Source: JAPOXR01 sp965221935 (GTDB lineage Bacteria; Pseudomonadota; Alphaproteobacteria; Rhodobacterales; Rhodobacteraceae). Taken from it: a DNA stretch of 64,000 bases. Location of the stretch: the NCBI GenBank assembly GCA_965221935.1, contig CBDCSZ010000051.1, positions 158,596 through 222,595 on the forward strand. Reading direction: 5' to 3'. A program made the position numbers and the translations under genes. This document shows, piece after piece, positions 16,914-26,800 of this stretch. The notes under the pieces are model-generated. The model did not search any database, was not told where the DNA came from, and was given only the letters and a program-made list of their open reading frames with translations. How positions within the stretch are numbered: position 1 is the first letter of the stretch; each line of letters begins with the position of its first letter.

Positions 16914-18874
16914 CCGCCGCGGCAGGGGACGCAGGCTCATTTCATCGCGTTCCCCCCCGGATCCGGCAGGGACAGCTGCTGCTTCTCACAGCGGCCCTGA
17001 TCGCCCTCTTTAAATTCGCGCTTCCAGACTTCCTGATCAGGCCGCCTGACTGGCTCGTGTGGCCTTTTGCGGATTGGATCAACTGGCTGTTTGTCTTCAT
17101 CAAGGATGATTTGGGCTTCATGCACGTCACGCGGGCATTCGCCGCCGGCGTCGAGTGGCTGTTGGATGTGACCGCGAACCTGCTTTACGGCCGCAACCGC
17201 TGGCCGCGCATCGGTCCGCTTCCCTGGACCTTCATCGCCATAACCGCCGCGGTGATCGGATATTGGCTCAACGGCTGGCGGCTTTCCCTGCTGTCGGGCG
17301 GCACTTTTGTCTGGATCGCGGTGATGGGGCAGTGGAAATGGGCGATGGAAACCCTTTCCGTCATCATCGTTGCCGCTCCGATCGCAGTCTTGACCGGACT
17401 GCTCCTCGGCGTCTTGGCATGGCGCCACAAATGGGCGGAACGGGTTCTGAACCCGCTGCTCAATATTGCCCAGTCGCTGCCGCACTTTGCCTATATGATC
17501 CCGGTGGTGGTGTTCATTGGCGTCGGCCCGAAGTCCGGGGCGATTGTCACGATTGTTTTCGCGACGCCGCCAATGGTCCGCATGACCCTGCTGGGACTGA
17601 AGAAAGTCGCCGGCGAGATCGCCGAGAGCGGCAAAATGTGCGGCGCCAACGGGTTTCAGCTGCTGTGGCAGGTGCGCGTGCCGTCGGCGCGAACCGAGAT
17701 TCTGGTCGGCATCAATCAGGTCATCATGCAGTGCCTGGCGATGGTTGTGCTGGCGAGCTTCATCGGCATGCCCGGCCTCGGCCAGAAGCTTCTGCAGCTC
17801 CTCCAGGCCCTGAAGATCGGGCGTTCGATTGAAATCGGCATTTCCATTGTGCTGATCGCGATCATGCTTGACCAGTGTTCGAAAGCCTGGGTGGTCAAGG
17901 AGCCGGTGCACTTTGAAAGGACCACCCCGTGGCACCAGCGATACCGTTTGCTGCTTGTCTGGGCCGCGCTGTCCTGTCTTGCGATTGCCCTCGCCAGTGT
18001 CTGGCCGATCGCTGATCAAATCAAACGCACACAGGCTCTGACGGCGTACAAGGAAATCGACGCCCTCGTGAAGTGGTTTGTCATTCTCGCCGATCCGGTC
18101 ACGCAGTGGCTGCGCGGTTTTCTGATACTCTATGTGCTGATTCCGATGCGCGACGCCTATCTGTGGCTGCCGTTCACAGCCGTGCTCGCTTTTGCCGCCG
18201 GGGTCGGCTGGGTGGTCGGTTCCCTGCGTTCGGCGCTTGTCTGCGTCGCATTTGTCGGCCTGATCGCCATGTCAGGCTGGTGGGACCGGGCGATGATCAC
18301 CACCTACATGGTGACTTTCGCCGTCTTGATTGTTGTGATCATCGGCCTGCCGCTCGGAATCTGGGCATCGCGTTCATCCGCGCGCTCACGGCTGATCCTG
18401 CTGGTCTGCGACACCGCGCAGACTTTCCCGAGTTTCATCTACCTGATTCCGGTGGTGATGCTGTTCGGCGTCAATGATGTCGCGGCGATCGGCGCAGTGA
18501 TCGGGTTCGGCCTTGTTCCGATGACCCGCTACACCATTGAGGGGCTGCGGGCGGTGCCGCCGGAAATCGACGAAGCCGCGGATATGAGCGGGGCGACATT
18601 CCGGCAGAAGCTGTGGAAGGTGCGTTTCCCGCTGGCCCTGCCGACGATTGCCGTCGGTCTCAACCAGACGGTGCTGTTTTCCTTGTTCATGGTGATCATC
18701 GCCGCCTTCATCGGCACCCAGGATCTCGGCCAGGAAATGCAGCGGGCGCTGTCTTCGACCGATGTCGGCAAGGGGCTGGTGCTGGGGCTTTGTGTCGCCT
18801 TTATCGGGCTGCTCGTCGACCATTTGATTTTGACATGGTCGGCGCGCCGCAAACAGGCGCTGGGGATTGAGTGA
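16910..18874 (+). CDS. Betaine-type ABC permease, two fused ProW domains
   Basis: 654 residues, about twice the length of ProW. Two copies of the permease core are visible: PHFAYMIPVVVFIGVGPKSG followed by CGANGFQLLWQVRVPSARTE (around residues 190-265), and TFPSFIYLIPVVMLFGVND followed by MSGATFRQKLWKVRFPLALP (around residues 505-585). Each ends in the EAA-like loop that docks the ATPase. This is a one-chain version of a normally homodimeric permease. The start is GTG 16910, overlapping the ATPase stop; the end overlaps the next gene (TGATG). Confidence 0.9.
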   Translation: MTAAAGDAGSFHRVPPRIRQGQLLLLTAALIALFKFALPDFLIRPPDWLVWPFADWINWLFVFIKDDLGFMHVTRAFAAGVEWLLDVTANLLYGRNRWPRIGPLPWTFIAITAAVIGYWLNGWRLSLLSGGTFVWIAVMGQWKWAMETLSVIIVAAPIAVLTGLLLGVLAWRHKWAERVLNPLLNIAQSLPHFAYMIPVVVFIGVGPKSGAIVTIVFATPPMVRMTLLGLKKVAGEIAESGKMCGANGFQLLWQVRVPSARTEILVGINQVIMQCLAMVVLASFIGMPGLGQKLLQLLQALKIGRSIEIGISIVLIAIMLDQCSKAWVVKEPVHFERTTPWHQRYRLLLVWAALSCLAIALASVWPIADQIKRTQALTAYKEIDALVKWFVILADPVTQWLRGFLILYVLIPMRDAYLWLPFTAVLAFAAGVGWVVGSLRSALVCVAFVGLIAMSGWWDRAMITTYMVTFAVLIVVIIGLPLGIWASRSSARSRLILLVCDTAQTFPSFIYLIPVVMLFGVNDVAAIGAVIGFGLVPMTRYTIEGLRAVPPEIDEAADMSGATFRQKLWKVRFPLALPTIAVGLNQTVLFSLFMVIIAAFIGTQDLGQEMQRALSSTDVGKGLVLGLCVAFIGLLVDHLILTWSARRKQALGIE

Positions 18875-21252
18875 TGACCAGCCGCGCAGTTTTTGAAAAA
18901 CCGTATGAGCGTTCGGGTATCATTTCGCCGGGTCTTCCCGTTTTGCCGCACGGGGTTGAGCGGCACCCGGTGCCGGGCGGCGGCTCGCGCACTCTGCAGG
19001 TGTTCCAAGGTGACGAGATCACGGTGCTGGACCTTGACGGCCGGCAGGCCGCTGAACTGGTTTTCTTCGCTGCCGACGGCGCGTCCGACGCGGCGATGAT
19101 CGGCACCGCGGGCGGCGGCCGGCCAGAGGGGGCGATCAGCGTGCTTGCCAACGGTTCGCTTTCCGGGGCGAGGTCGCTGAAAGCGCTGGAGAAACTGGGT
19201 ATTGAGCTGTCCGCGGGCAGCGCCGTCACCGCCCTTGGCGGCGGCAGCCGTCCCGGCGACAGGCAGCAATTCACGGCGACACTCGACGGAACGCTTGTGG
19301 TCTCGGCCCCCGGCGGTCCGATGCTGCCGCAGGAGCAGGACGCGCCGACAGACATCGCGCTCTACATCCGCCGCGCCAATCCCGGGGCAAAGAAGGGCGG
19401 GCATGGGCTCCCGAATCCGCTGGCCGATCCGCTGACGGATGAGAATATCCAGCCGGGGCAGGCGCTGCCTTATGTGGTGCGCAAAGGCGAATTCATTCAG
19501 ATTCTTGATGTTCAGGGCCGCGAATGTTCGGACTTCCAGGCGTTTGCGCTGCGAGATCTCGACCGCGGACTGGAACGGGAAATCGATCCGACAGCGACCC
19601 GGTCGCTGATGGGCGCGGCCTATCCGGCGCCGGGGATCTTTTCGAAATATTTCAATGTCGATTTTGAGCCGCTGGTGGAAATCGTTGAAGACACCTGCGG
19701 CCGCCACGATGCCTTCGGGCTGGCCTGCACGGCGCGTTATTACGAGGATCTCGGATATCCGGGCCATGTCAACTGTTCCGACAACATGAACGCCGGACTT
19801 GCCCGCTATTCAATCCGTCCGCGGGGCGGCTGGCCGGCGATCAATTTCTTTTTCAACACGGACATCGACGATGCCAACGCAGTTGGACTGGATGAGCCGT
19901 GGTCGCGGCCGGGCGATTACGTGCTGCTCCGTGCGCTGACAGACCTTGTCTGCGTTTCCACCGCATGCCCGTGCGACGTTGATGCGGCGAATGGCTGGAA
20001 TCCGACGGATATTCAGGTCCGGACCTACGGCGCCGGGGAGGATTTCAAAAGCTCGGTCGGCTACCGAAAATCAGCGGAGGCGGTGATGGAAAGGACCAGG
20101 CGCACAGGGTTCCACGACTGCTTTGCCAGACATACCCGGGATTTCGTGGAATACAGCGGCTACTGGCTGCCGAAGAGCATCGCCGGTCAGGGCACGATGG
20201 ACGAATACTGGGGCTGCCGCGAGCGCGCCGCGGTCATGGATCTGTCGCCGCTGCGCAAATACGAAGTCACCGGCCCGGATGCGGAGCGGCTCATGCAGCT
20301 GTGCGTGACCCGAAATATGAAACGCCTTGCCACCGGGCAGGTGGTCTACACCGCGATGTGTTATGAGCATGGCGGAATGATCGACGACGGCACGGTGTTC
20401 CGTCTCGGGGACAACAATTTCCGCTGGATCGGCGGCAACGACACGTCCGGTCTGTGGCTGAAAGAACAGGCGGCGCAGCACGGGCTTAACGCCTGGGTGC
20501 GCAACTCCACCAGCCAGCTGCACAATATCGCGGTTCAGGGTCCGCGGTCGCTTGATGCGCTGCGGTCAGTGTTCTGGACCGCGCCGGCGCAGCCGACGCT
20601 GGACGAGCTCGGCTGGTTCCGCTTCACCGTGGCGCGGGTCGGCGATTTCAAGGGCGCGGCCTGTGTCGTCAGCCGCACCGGTTACACCGGCGAGCGCGGC
20701 TATGAGATTTTCTGCCACCCGAAAGACGCCGTAACGGTGTTTGACGCAGTGTGGGAAGCAGGCGGGGAATTCGGCATAGTGCCGCTGGGTCTCGACACGC
20801 TGGACATTCTGCGCATCGAGGCAGGATTGATTTTCGCCGGCTGCGAGTTTTCTGACCAGACCGATCCTTTTGAGGCGGGCATCGGATTCACGGTGCCGCT
20901 GCGCACCCAGAATGACGATTTCATCGGGCGGGCTGCGCTCGAAGAGCGAAAGGCGCATCCGGCGCGGCGGCTCGTCGGGCTGGAAATCGACAGTGGACTG
21001 ACGCCGTCGACCGGTGACCGCGTCCGCCTCGGCCGCGCCCAGATCGGGGAGATCACATCATCCGTCCGCTCGCCGATACTGGGGCGCACGATCGCATTGG
21101 CGCGGCTTGCCGCGGCGCATTCGGACATCGGCACCGAGGTTGAGGTCGGCCAGCTTGACGGCCAACAGAAAAGGCTGCGCGCCAGGGTTGTGCGGTTTCC
21201 GCATTTTGACCGCGAAAAAAAACGCGTGCGGGGGATCGCGGCCGGCGAATAG
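18874..21252 (+). CDS. DUF1989 (urea-carboxylase-associated) - GcvT aminomethyltransferase fusion
   Basis: 792 residues from ATG 18874 (GTG 18871 is an alternative). Residues about 1-410 hold DUF1989-type sequence, including IQILDVQGRECSDFQAFAL, GHVNCSDNMNAGLARYSIRP and LVCVSTACPCDVDAANGWNP. From about 430 onward a GcvT domain is seen: MDEYWGCRERAAVMDLSPLR, then YTAMCYEHGGMIDDGTVFRL, VVSRTGYTGERGYEIFC and IRIEAGLIFAGCEF. GcvT-type domains move a methyl or methylene group from an amine to tetrahydrofolate. As the last gene of the operon it is the likely C1 acceptor step for the imported compound. Its 3' end is partly duplicated at 23712-23863. Confidence 0.88.
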   Translation: MTSRAVFEKPYERSGIISPGLPVLPHGVERHPVPGGGSRTLQVFQGDEITVLDLDGRQAAELVFFAADGASDAAMIGTAGGGRPEGAISVLANGSLSGARSLKALEKLGIELSAGSAVTALGGGSRPGDRQQFTATLDGTLVVSAPGGPMLPQEQDAPTDIALYIRRANPGAKKGGHGLPNPLADPLTDENIQPGQALPYVVRKGEFIQILDVQGRECSDFQAFALRDLDRGLEREIDPTATRSLMGAAYPAPGIFSKYFNVDFEPLVEIVEDTCGRHDAFGLACTARYYEDLGYPGHVNCSDNMNAGLARYSIRPRGGWPAINFFFNTDIDDANAVGLDEPWSRPGDYVLLRALTDLVCVSTACPCDVDAANGWNPTDIQVRTYGAGEDFKSSVGYRKSAEAVMERTRRTGFHDCFARHTRDFVEYSGYWLPKSIAGQGTMDEYWGCRERAAVMDLSPLRKYEVTGPDAERLMQLCVTRNMKRLATGQVVYTAMCYEHGGMIDDGTVFRLGDNNFRWIGGNDTSGLWLKEQAAQHGLNAWVRNSTSQLHNIAVQGPRSLDALRSVFWTAPAQPTLDELGWFRFTVARVGDFKGAACVVSRTGYTGERGYEIFCHPKDAVTVFDAVWEAGGEFGIVPLGLDTLDILRIEAGLIFAGCEFSDQTDPFEAGIGFTVPLRTQNDDFIGRAALEERKAHPARRLVGLEIDSGLTPSTGDRVRLGRAQIGEITSSVRSPILGRTIALARLAAAHSDIGTEVEVGQLDGQQKRLRARVVRFPHFDREKKRVRGIAAGE

Positions 21253-21583
21253 CCGGCGGCTGGCTCAAGGCAAGAGATTTCAGTTTTCTGAATTGCGGCA
21301 TCGCGTTTCCCGCCGCTTCCATGCCGCCGATGACATGGGACACCGGCCGTTGGGCAGAAAAAACGGCGCGGCGGGATATCAAACTTACCGAAACGGACCG
21401 CGGGCGCTTCGAGCCGATCATGATCAGCCCGGCTGAAACCAACCGCCGGAGAAAATCCTGCTTGGGATAGAAGATGGCCGGAACTTCCCGGACTGTTCCG
21501 GTTTCCAGGAAATCCGATGTCGGCCCAAACCGGGAAAACCACCCCGCTTCACAGCGGCTAAATTTGAGTAACAAAACCTCATC
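21253..21583. other. Intergenic remnant with dispersed repeat, no intact gene
   Basis: About 330 bases between the aminomethyltransferase and hipA. The plus strand encodes a short stretch (RRDIKLTETDRGRFEPIMIS) that looks like the start of an IS630-type transposase, soon out of frame. Bases about 21480-21545 are a reverse copy of a segment found at 39332-39393 (TTTCCCGGTTTGG... GACATCGGATTTCCTGG...). This is probably debris of a mobile element. Confidence 0.4.
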
Positions 21584-22807
21584 TTATGCCGGAACCCGAA
21601 TCGCTGTCGCGTAGGCAGCGAGGTCCGACGCGCTCATCCGCAGCTGCCGCGCTGTCTTTTGCCAACCGTCCAATGCGGCTGCGACTTCGTCGATGATGGC
21701 ATCGGCCCGGATCAGGTCCAGCGCGAAATACGGTGCAGCGGCCCGGGCCAGATCCAGATCGGCGTCCGGCCCTTCTTCCGATATCCAGGTCGTCAGTTCG
21801 CGCGCCTTTTCGGTCAGCGGCACCGGGTTCAGGTCAAAGGCCGGCGAAAGGCACCACTTGTTTTCGCGATCGTGCAGGAAGCCATGGTTGCGGAGGTGAT
21901 CGTCGAGATTGCCGACCATCACATTGAAGACGATCCGCCTCCACAGCTCATGCAGGTCTTCGGTGGGCGCGCTCGAATACATTCTGATGACTTCTGCGAT
22001 GTCCGTGTAGGTCGCTTCGTCGCCGTCGTTGAGTCCGAGCAGAGTCATGGCGGAAATGAACGGGATCCTCCGGTCCTGGTCACGGTCGAACCGCGTTATC
22101 AGGGACACCGGTCGACCGGCCACTTCCAACAGTGTTGTCGGAGCAACATTGATGCCCGCGGCGGCGGCAAGTGTCATCGCGAGGGTTTCGCCATGCGGGA
22201 TGCTGCGATCGTCATCGTTCTTCGGAAACTTGGCGATCGCCATGCGCCCGTTATCGTCGATGACGGCGGATTTGGGGCGGGCGCCGCCCAGCGGCGAACC
22301 CTCGTTCAGCAGGAGCTTCAGGTCTTCCGGAGTTTCGCAGTTGGAAAGCATCGCATCGGCGGCGTTTAGGAGCGCCGGCAGCCGGATCAGGGGAGGCACA
22401 CGGTAGGGGCCGATGTTGTGGTCGAAGGTCTTTTCGCCTTCCCGTCGGTACCGGAGCGCGCCGATTCTGGTCTGATCGTTGATGGCGAGGAGATAGTCGA
22501 TCTCGGACAGGGTGCGCTGCTCGCCGGCTTTGCGAAAGGCGCGCCGAATCAGCTGTCGGCCCCAGCGGTCTGGGGCGGTGTCGCGCAACGCGCCTGGCAA
22601 CGCGGATTTGTCGGAGGAGGTGTATATCTGCCGGCGTTCCAAGGGCAGGTTCGCTGGATCCAGGGCGTAGGCATCGGCGCCGTCATGCCACGTGTCAGAA
22701 TACTCGAAGACCGAGCTTTGGCTGTGGCGCCTGGCGATGCAGCGGCACCGGCCGACGAGAGGAGTCTGACCATTGTGGTCGACAAAAACCTCGACCGTGT
22801 CGGTCAT
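21584..22807 (-). CDS. hipA: HipA-family toxin, serine/threonine kinase
   Basis: 407 residues, full family length. Seen: an N-terminal HipA_N region, the phosphate loop GSPLGGARPK (residues 171-179), AIAKFPKNDDD (ATP lysine), catalytic loop NVMVGNLDDHLRNHGFL (N300, D302) and LSPAFDLNP (metal aspartate D325). HipA kinases phosphorylate translation factors such as glutamyl-tRNA synthetase and arrest growth; the target here is unknown. The start overlaps the hipB stop by four bases, so the pair is one transcription unit read leftward from 23139. Confidence 0.92.
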   Translation of the reverse strand: MTDTVEVFVDHNGQTPLVGRCRCIARRHSQSSVFEYSDTWHDGADAYALDPANLPLERRQIYTSSDKSALPGALRDTAPDRWGRQLIRRAFRKAGEQRTLSEIDYLLAINDQTRIGALRYRREGEKTFDHNIGPYRVPPLIRLPALLNAADAMLSNCETPEDLKLLLNEGSPLGGARPKSAVIDDNGRMAIAKFPKNDDDRSIPHGETLAMTLAAAAGINVAPTTLLEVAGRPVSLITRFDRDQDRRIPFISAMTLLGLNDGDEATYTDIAEVIRMYSSAPTEDLHELWRRIVFNVMVGNLDDHLRNHGFLHDRENKWCLSPAFDLNPVPLTEKARELTTWISEEGPDADLDLARAAAPYFALDLIRADAIIDEVAAALDGWQKTARQLRMSASDLAAYATAIRVPA

Positions 22808-23139
22808 GACTGAGACCGGGAGCGCCGCCGCGGCTGCACCTTTCTGGGCAGTCGATCCTCGTCGATGTCCAGTCCGAGGGAATCGCCGCGCCGGTCGGCT
22901 GCCAGGGCGAGACGGTCAGCGAGACCCAGGATGGCCAGTACGGTTGCATAGATGCCGATCGAGACCGACGGGTCGCCGCGTTCGACTTTGTATAGAGTGC
23001 CGCGGCTGATGAATGCGCGCTCAGCCATCGAGACCGTCGAGATGCGGCGTTTCCTGCGGGCGACCGCGATGTCCGCGCCCAGCTTGGCGAGGGCTTGTTT
23101 GGCCGCTCTGGGAAGCGCATGTGTCGCCAGTGTTTTCAT
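22804..23139 (-). CDS. hipB: HipB-like antitoxin, HTH (Xre) regulator
   Basis: 111 residues with a helix-turn-helix in the middle: LGADIAVARRKRRISTVSMA, then ERAFISRGTLYKVERGDPSVS, followed by a basic C-terminal tail. HipB binds operator DNA and HipA and neutralises the kinase. It precedes hipA with an ATGA overlap. A perfect 10-bp inverted repeat (TGTCTTATAT / ATATAAGACA) lies just upstream and is the likely autoregulatory operator. Confidence 0.9.
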   Translation of the reverse strand: MKTLATHALPRAAKQALAKLGADIAVARRKRRISTVSMAERAFISRGTLYKVERGDPSVSIGIYATVLAILGLADRLALAADRRGDSLGLDIDEDRLPRKVQPRRRSRSQS

Positions 23140-23143
23140 ATTC

Positions 23144-23193
23144 TGTCTTATATCGAAGTCAGTATACCGTTTAATTGGTCAATATATAAGACA
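23144..23193 (-). promoter_or_regulatory. Candidate HipB operator/promoter
   Basis: Perfect inverted repeat TGTCTTATAT (23144-23153) and ATATAAGACA (23184-23193), with a 30-base spacer, immediately upstream of hipB. Arm-to-arm distance is 40 bases, four helical turns, fitting cooperative binding by two HTH dimers as in other HipBA loci. Confidence 0.6.
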
Positions 23194-23365
23194 TAAAGGA
23201 GGCAAGTCAACGAACTTTGGGGCTTGACCGATGTTACGAAAGGAGGCTTGCCCCGTAGGCGATTCTCCACGTCTCTGGATGCCTACGAGCTTGACCTGAA
23301 AGTTGACCGGTTTCCCCAAATGCGGTGCTTTCCAGCTGATTTCCACACCAGACATGGAGGACCGC

Positions 23366-23710
23366 ATGGCTTGGAGCGAGACCGATCAGGAGCAGTGTGG
23401 ACGGCCGATGCTCAGATATGAAATCGAATTGACGGGTGCCGGATGTTCCGTGACCGAGCCGCTCATTCCGCCCCCCTTCGAAGATGGGGCGTCTCCGCAT
23501 CCTCGGGATGCGGGAGGTTTTCAACGGCATCCGGCTCATGCACGGAACAGGAAGCCGCTGGAGTGCGCCCCAAGTGCTTTCCGCCGTTTGCGCCGGTCCG
23601 AAACTGTTTCCACGCGAGGAGCCGCGCGGGTGTCCCAAAACATATGCCTGATGCCCTCCGGTCCCTCGCGCTCGGTCCTGCGGGGCGAAGCTGAAGCGGT
23701 CGCCGGCCCT
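23366..23710 (+). pseudogene. IS5-family transposase, decayed N-terminal fragment
   Basis: ATG 23366 opens MAWSETDQEQCGRPMLRYEI, which parallels the start of the better-preserved IS5-type gene at 34222, as does the non-coding lead-in (...ACCAGACATGGAGGACCGC). After about 60 residues the match breaks into other frames (HMPDALRSLALGPAGRS). It ends where the duplicated aminomethyltransferase scrap begins. It is not functional. Confidence 0.6.
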
Positions 23711-23711
23711 G

Positions 23712-23863
23712 CGCGGCTTCGGGGCGACGCATTCGGACATCGGCGCCGAGGTTGAAGACAGCCAACTTGACGGCCAACAGGAAAGACTGCGCGCCAGGGT
23801 AGTGCGGTTTCCGCATTTTTACCCTGTAAAAAACAGGTGCGGGAGATCGCGGCCGGCGAATGG
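23712..23863 (+). pseudogene. Duplicated 3' scrap of the DUF1989-GcvT gene
   Basis: This stretch parallels 21101-21252, the last 150 bases of the aminomethyltransferase gene, in the same orientation. Shared blocks include GCATTCGGACATCGG, CTTGACGGCCAACAG and GATCGCGGCCGGCGAAT. Differences include small indels and TAG changed to TGG at the old stop. It encodes recognisable HSDIG.EVE..QLDGQQ.RLRARVVRFPHF residues. It forms a direct repeat on either side of hipBA and the IS5 remnant. Confidence 0.75.
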
Positions 23864-26800
23864 TCAGGGACGGGCAAACAAATCCCGGCGTATGTCTTTG
23901 GCAATCTCCTCGACTTCCCTTGCCACTCTCGGTTCCAGCCCGAGTTCCCGCTCCAGCGCCGTCTTCAGCGGAAGCAGGAGATCGCCGGCGGGCGACGACT
24001 CGATCAGATCGCACATCCTCTCCAGCCCGACACCCGGCGCGAGATCTGCCAGAGTTTCCAATACGATCTTCGGCAACAAGTTCATTTCGGGAAGGATGGA
24101 CAGTGCCGTCTTGACATCACCGGCGCATGCTTCGCCATTGCCTGCCGCCAGGTGCGCCCGGGCCCGCATCAAATGGCAATTCAGTCTGATGTCGGAAATT
24201 TCCGCCCGCTCCTGCTGTAGCGAACGGTCGAGATACTTGAGGGCGGTCTTTGCCCGGCTTTCGGACAATTCATGCTGTGCCAGCATGAACAGCGCCGATT
24301 CTGCTGTCTTACGAAGCGCCGGCACATCACTCGCCTCAAAGCGCCGGACGACCTCGTTCCACGCAGCCAAGCCCGCTTCGGTCTGGCTCAGACCGACAAG
24401 GAGCGCACCCTTGTTGACGAGAGTTTGTGCGATTGCCTCAACACCGTAGGACTCGTTGCTGTTCCCGAATCTCCGGAGTGCCTCTTCGCAGGCCTCAAGC
24501 GCCTCGTCCGGCCGGTTCAACAAGTCCAGCACCACCACCTTATTGAGGACCGCTGTCGCAATCTCCTCGTGATACAGCGGTTCGTCACCTTCCCCAAACC
24601 GGCGTACAACCTCGCTCCATACCCCAACTGCGTCCTCCGGCCGGTTCATAAGGACCAGTGTCGAACCCTTGCTCACGAGGGCCGCCGCAACCTGCTTCAA
24701 AATCCTCGGCTCGTTGCGGTTTCCGAAACGCCGTTCGATTTCGTCCCAGACGTCCAACGCCTCCTCGTTCCTGTGCAATGTCGCCAGCACGATTCCCTTG
24801 TTCATGAGAATTTCGGAAACGGCCTTGAGAACCGCCGGCACGTCGCTCCCGCTGAAGCGATCCACCGCCCGGTCGCAGATTGCGAGCGCCTCTTCCGGCC
24901 GTTGCAGCTTGAACAGATTGGCACTTCTCTGCACGAAGGAGCTGGCGATAAGTTCTGCCCACTCAGGAGCGTCGCTGGTCCCATAGCGGTCTTCGACTTG
25001 CTGCCAGACAGCGAGCGCCTCTTCGTATTGTCCCGACTGTTCCAGCAAAGTGCATCTGTGAGTCTGGGCGTCCGCGACCAACGTGAGGAGCTCAGGCCGG
25101 TCGTCGGCCCCGAATCGTTCCAAAACGTCGCCCCACAGCTCAAGTGCTGCCTCCGACCTTCCTGCGTTTTGCAGCGCGACAGCCCTGTTCATCTGCGCGA
25201 CGCAAAACGGTTCTGCCGCCTCCGGTAATTCAACAGTCTCGAAGACCCTGACCGCCTCTTCCCACGATGAGATCGCTTCGGTATCCCGTTGCAACGCGGA
25301 CAATACGTTGCCTCTGTTGACGAAACAGCGAGCTATCACTTCCTGAAGGATGGGCGCGTCTTTTGCCGTGTAGCTTTGCACAACCTGGTCGAACGCGGTC
25401 AGCGCCTCCTCCAGCTGGCCTGACTGGAAAAGCGCCGTGCCGATGTTCGCAAGCGCCGAGGCCACCTGTTCGACGATTCTGAGAGAATCGCTCCGCCCGA
25501 AACGCTCCACCACGGCGCCCCAGGCGCTTATCGCCTCGTCGATACGGTTCAGCGCGATCAGCGCGTGGCCCCGTCCGATCATCGCTGCTGCCAATTCGCC
25601 GTGAAGCGTCGGCGAACCGCTCTTGCCGAAGCGTTCCAGCACTTCATCGCAGGCCTCCAAGGCCTCCCCGTGCCGGTCCAACGTGTTCAGCGCAACCGCC
25701 GTCCCGACCAGCGCGTTCGCCACCAGCGCCTCAAGCGCCGGCACCCGGCTCTTGCCGAAGCGTCGCGCGACCTCGTTCCAGGCCGCCAGCGCTTCCGTGT
25801 GGCGGTTCAAGTTGCTCAGCATTCCGCCCTTGCCGGCGAGCGCTGTCGCCACCGCCAGAGGGTGGCCTTCCCCGTCGTCGACCCCGAAACGCCGCACCAC
25901 ATCGTCCAGCACGGCCAGCGCTACTTCCGCTTTCCCCAGCCTGCCCAACGCCTTTCCCTTGTTGACGAGCGCCATCGACACTTGCTCGAGATCCGGGCGC
26001 CGCATCGCTCTCCCCGAACCTCCGGATGACCTCGTCCCAGGCCGCTACGGCGTCCTGCAACTGACCGCTTTCCGCGAGCGCCAGCGCTTTCCTCAAGGAG
26101 CTCCCTCGCGGCCGACGGTACCGGGGATACCGCGGAAAACTCACTGGGCGCATACGCAAAGACAGGCGACGCAAGCGACAGCAGTTCTTCGCGATGCGCT
26201 TCGAGGGACGGCAGTCCGACAAGACGCTCGAACGCCATCCGGTAAAGCGTCAACACGCCGCCGTCGAATCCCAGCGCTTCCCGCGCCATGCGCGCCGCCC
26301 GAATTCCCTCAGCTCGTCGGTGGAGTAGTAGGCCTCCATGAAACGAATCAGCGCATCGATCAACGGCGCGGGTCCGCGCGCTCGGCGCATCAGGTAGTAG
26401 ATGTTGTAGAGCCGCTCGGTCAGGTAATAGAGCTTGCGCCGCGCGCTGCCGCCGCTCACCTCCACTGGCGCCCGATTGCCGACCAGACGGGCAAGCTGAG
26501 CGCTGCACTTGCTGGTCCCGAGCCTGGCCCGGTCCGCGATTTCGCGCGCGTTCGCCGGTTTCCAGAGATCGGCGAGCGCGAGATACACCTTTCGTTCCTG
26601 CGCCGGGAGCGCATCCAGGTGACTCTTGAAATACTCGGTATGGTCATCGACCAGATCGAGAAGATCGTCCATCAGCTCGCGGAACGACAAGATTCGCGCC
26701 GAACCGGGCCACGATAGTCAGCAACCGCGGGTTGCCGCCAGTCAGAATTCGCAGCGCCTGGATCGTCTGCGGCGCCCGCGCCTGCCCCGACACGGTCTGC

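Noticed and set aside
24272..25228. Plus-strand ORF of 318 codons over the TPR array
   Set aside because: Mirror of the repeats; contains no independent domain.
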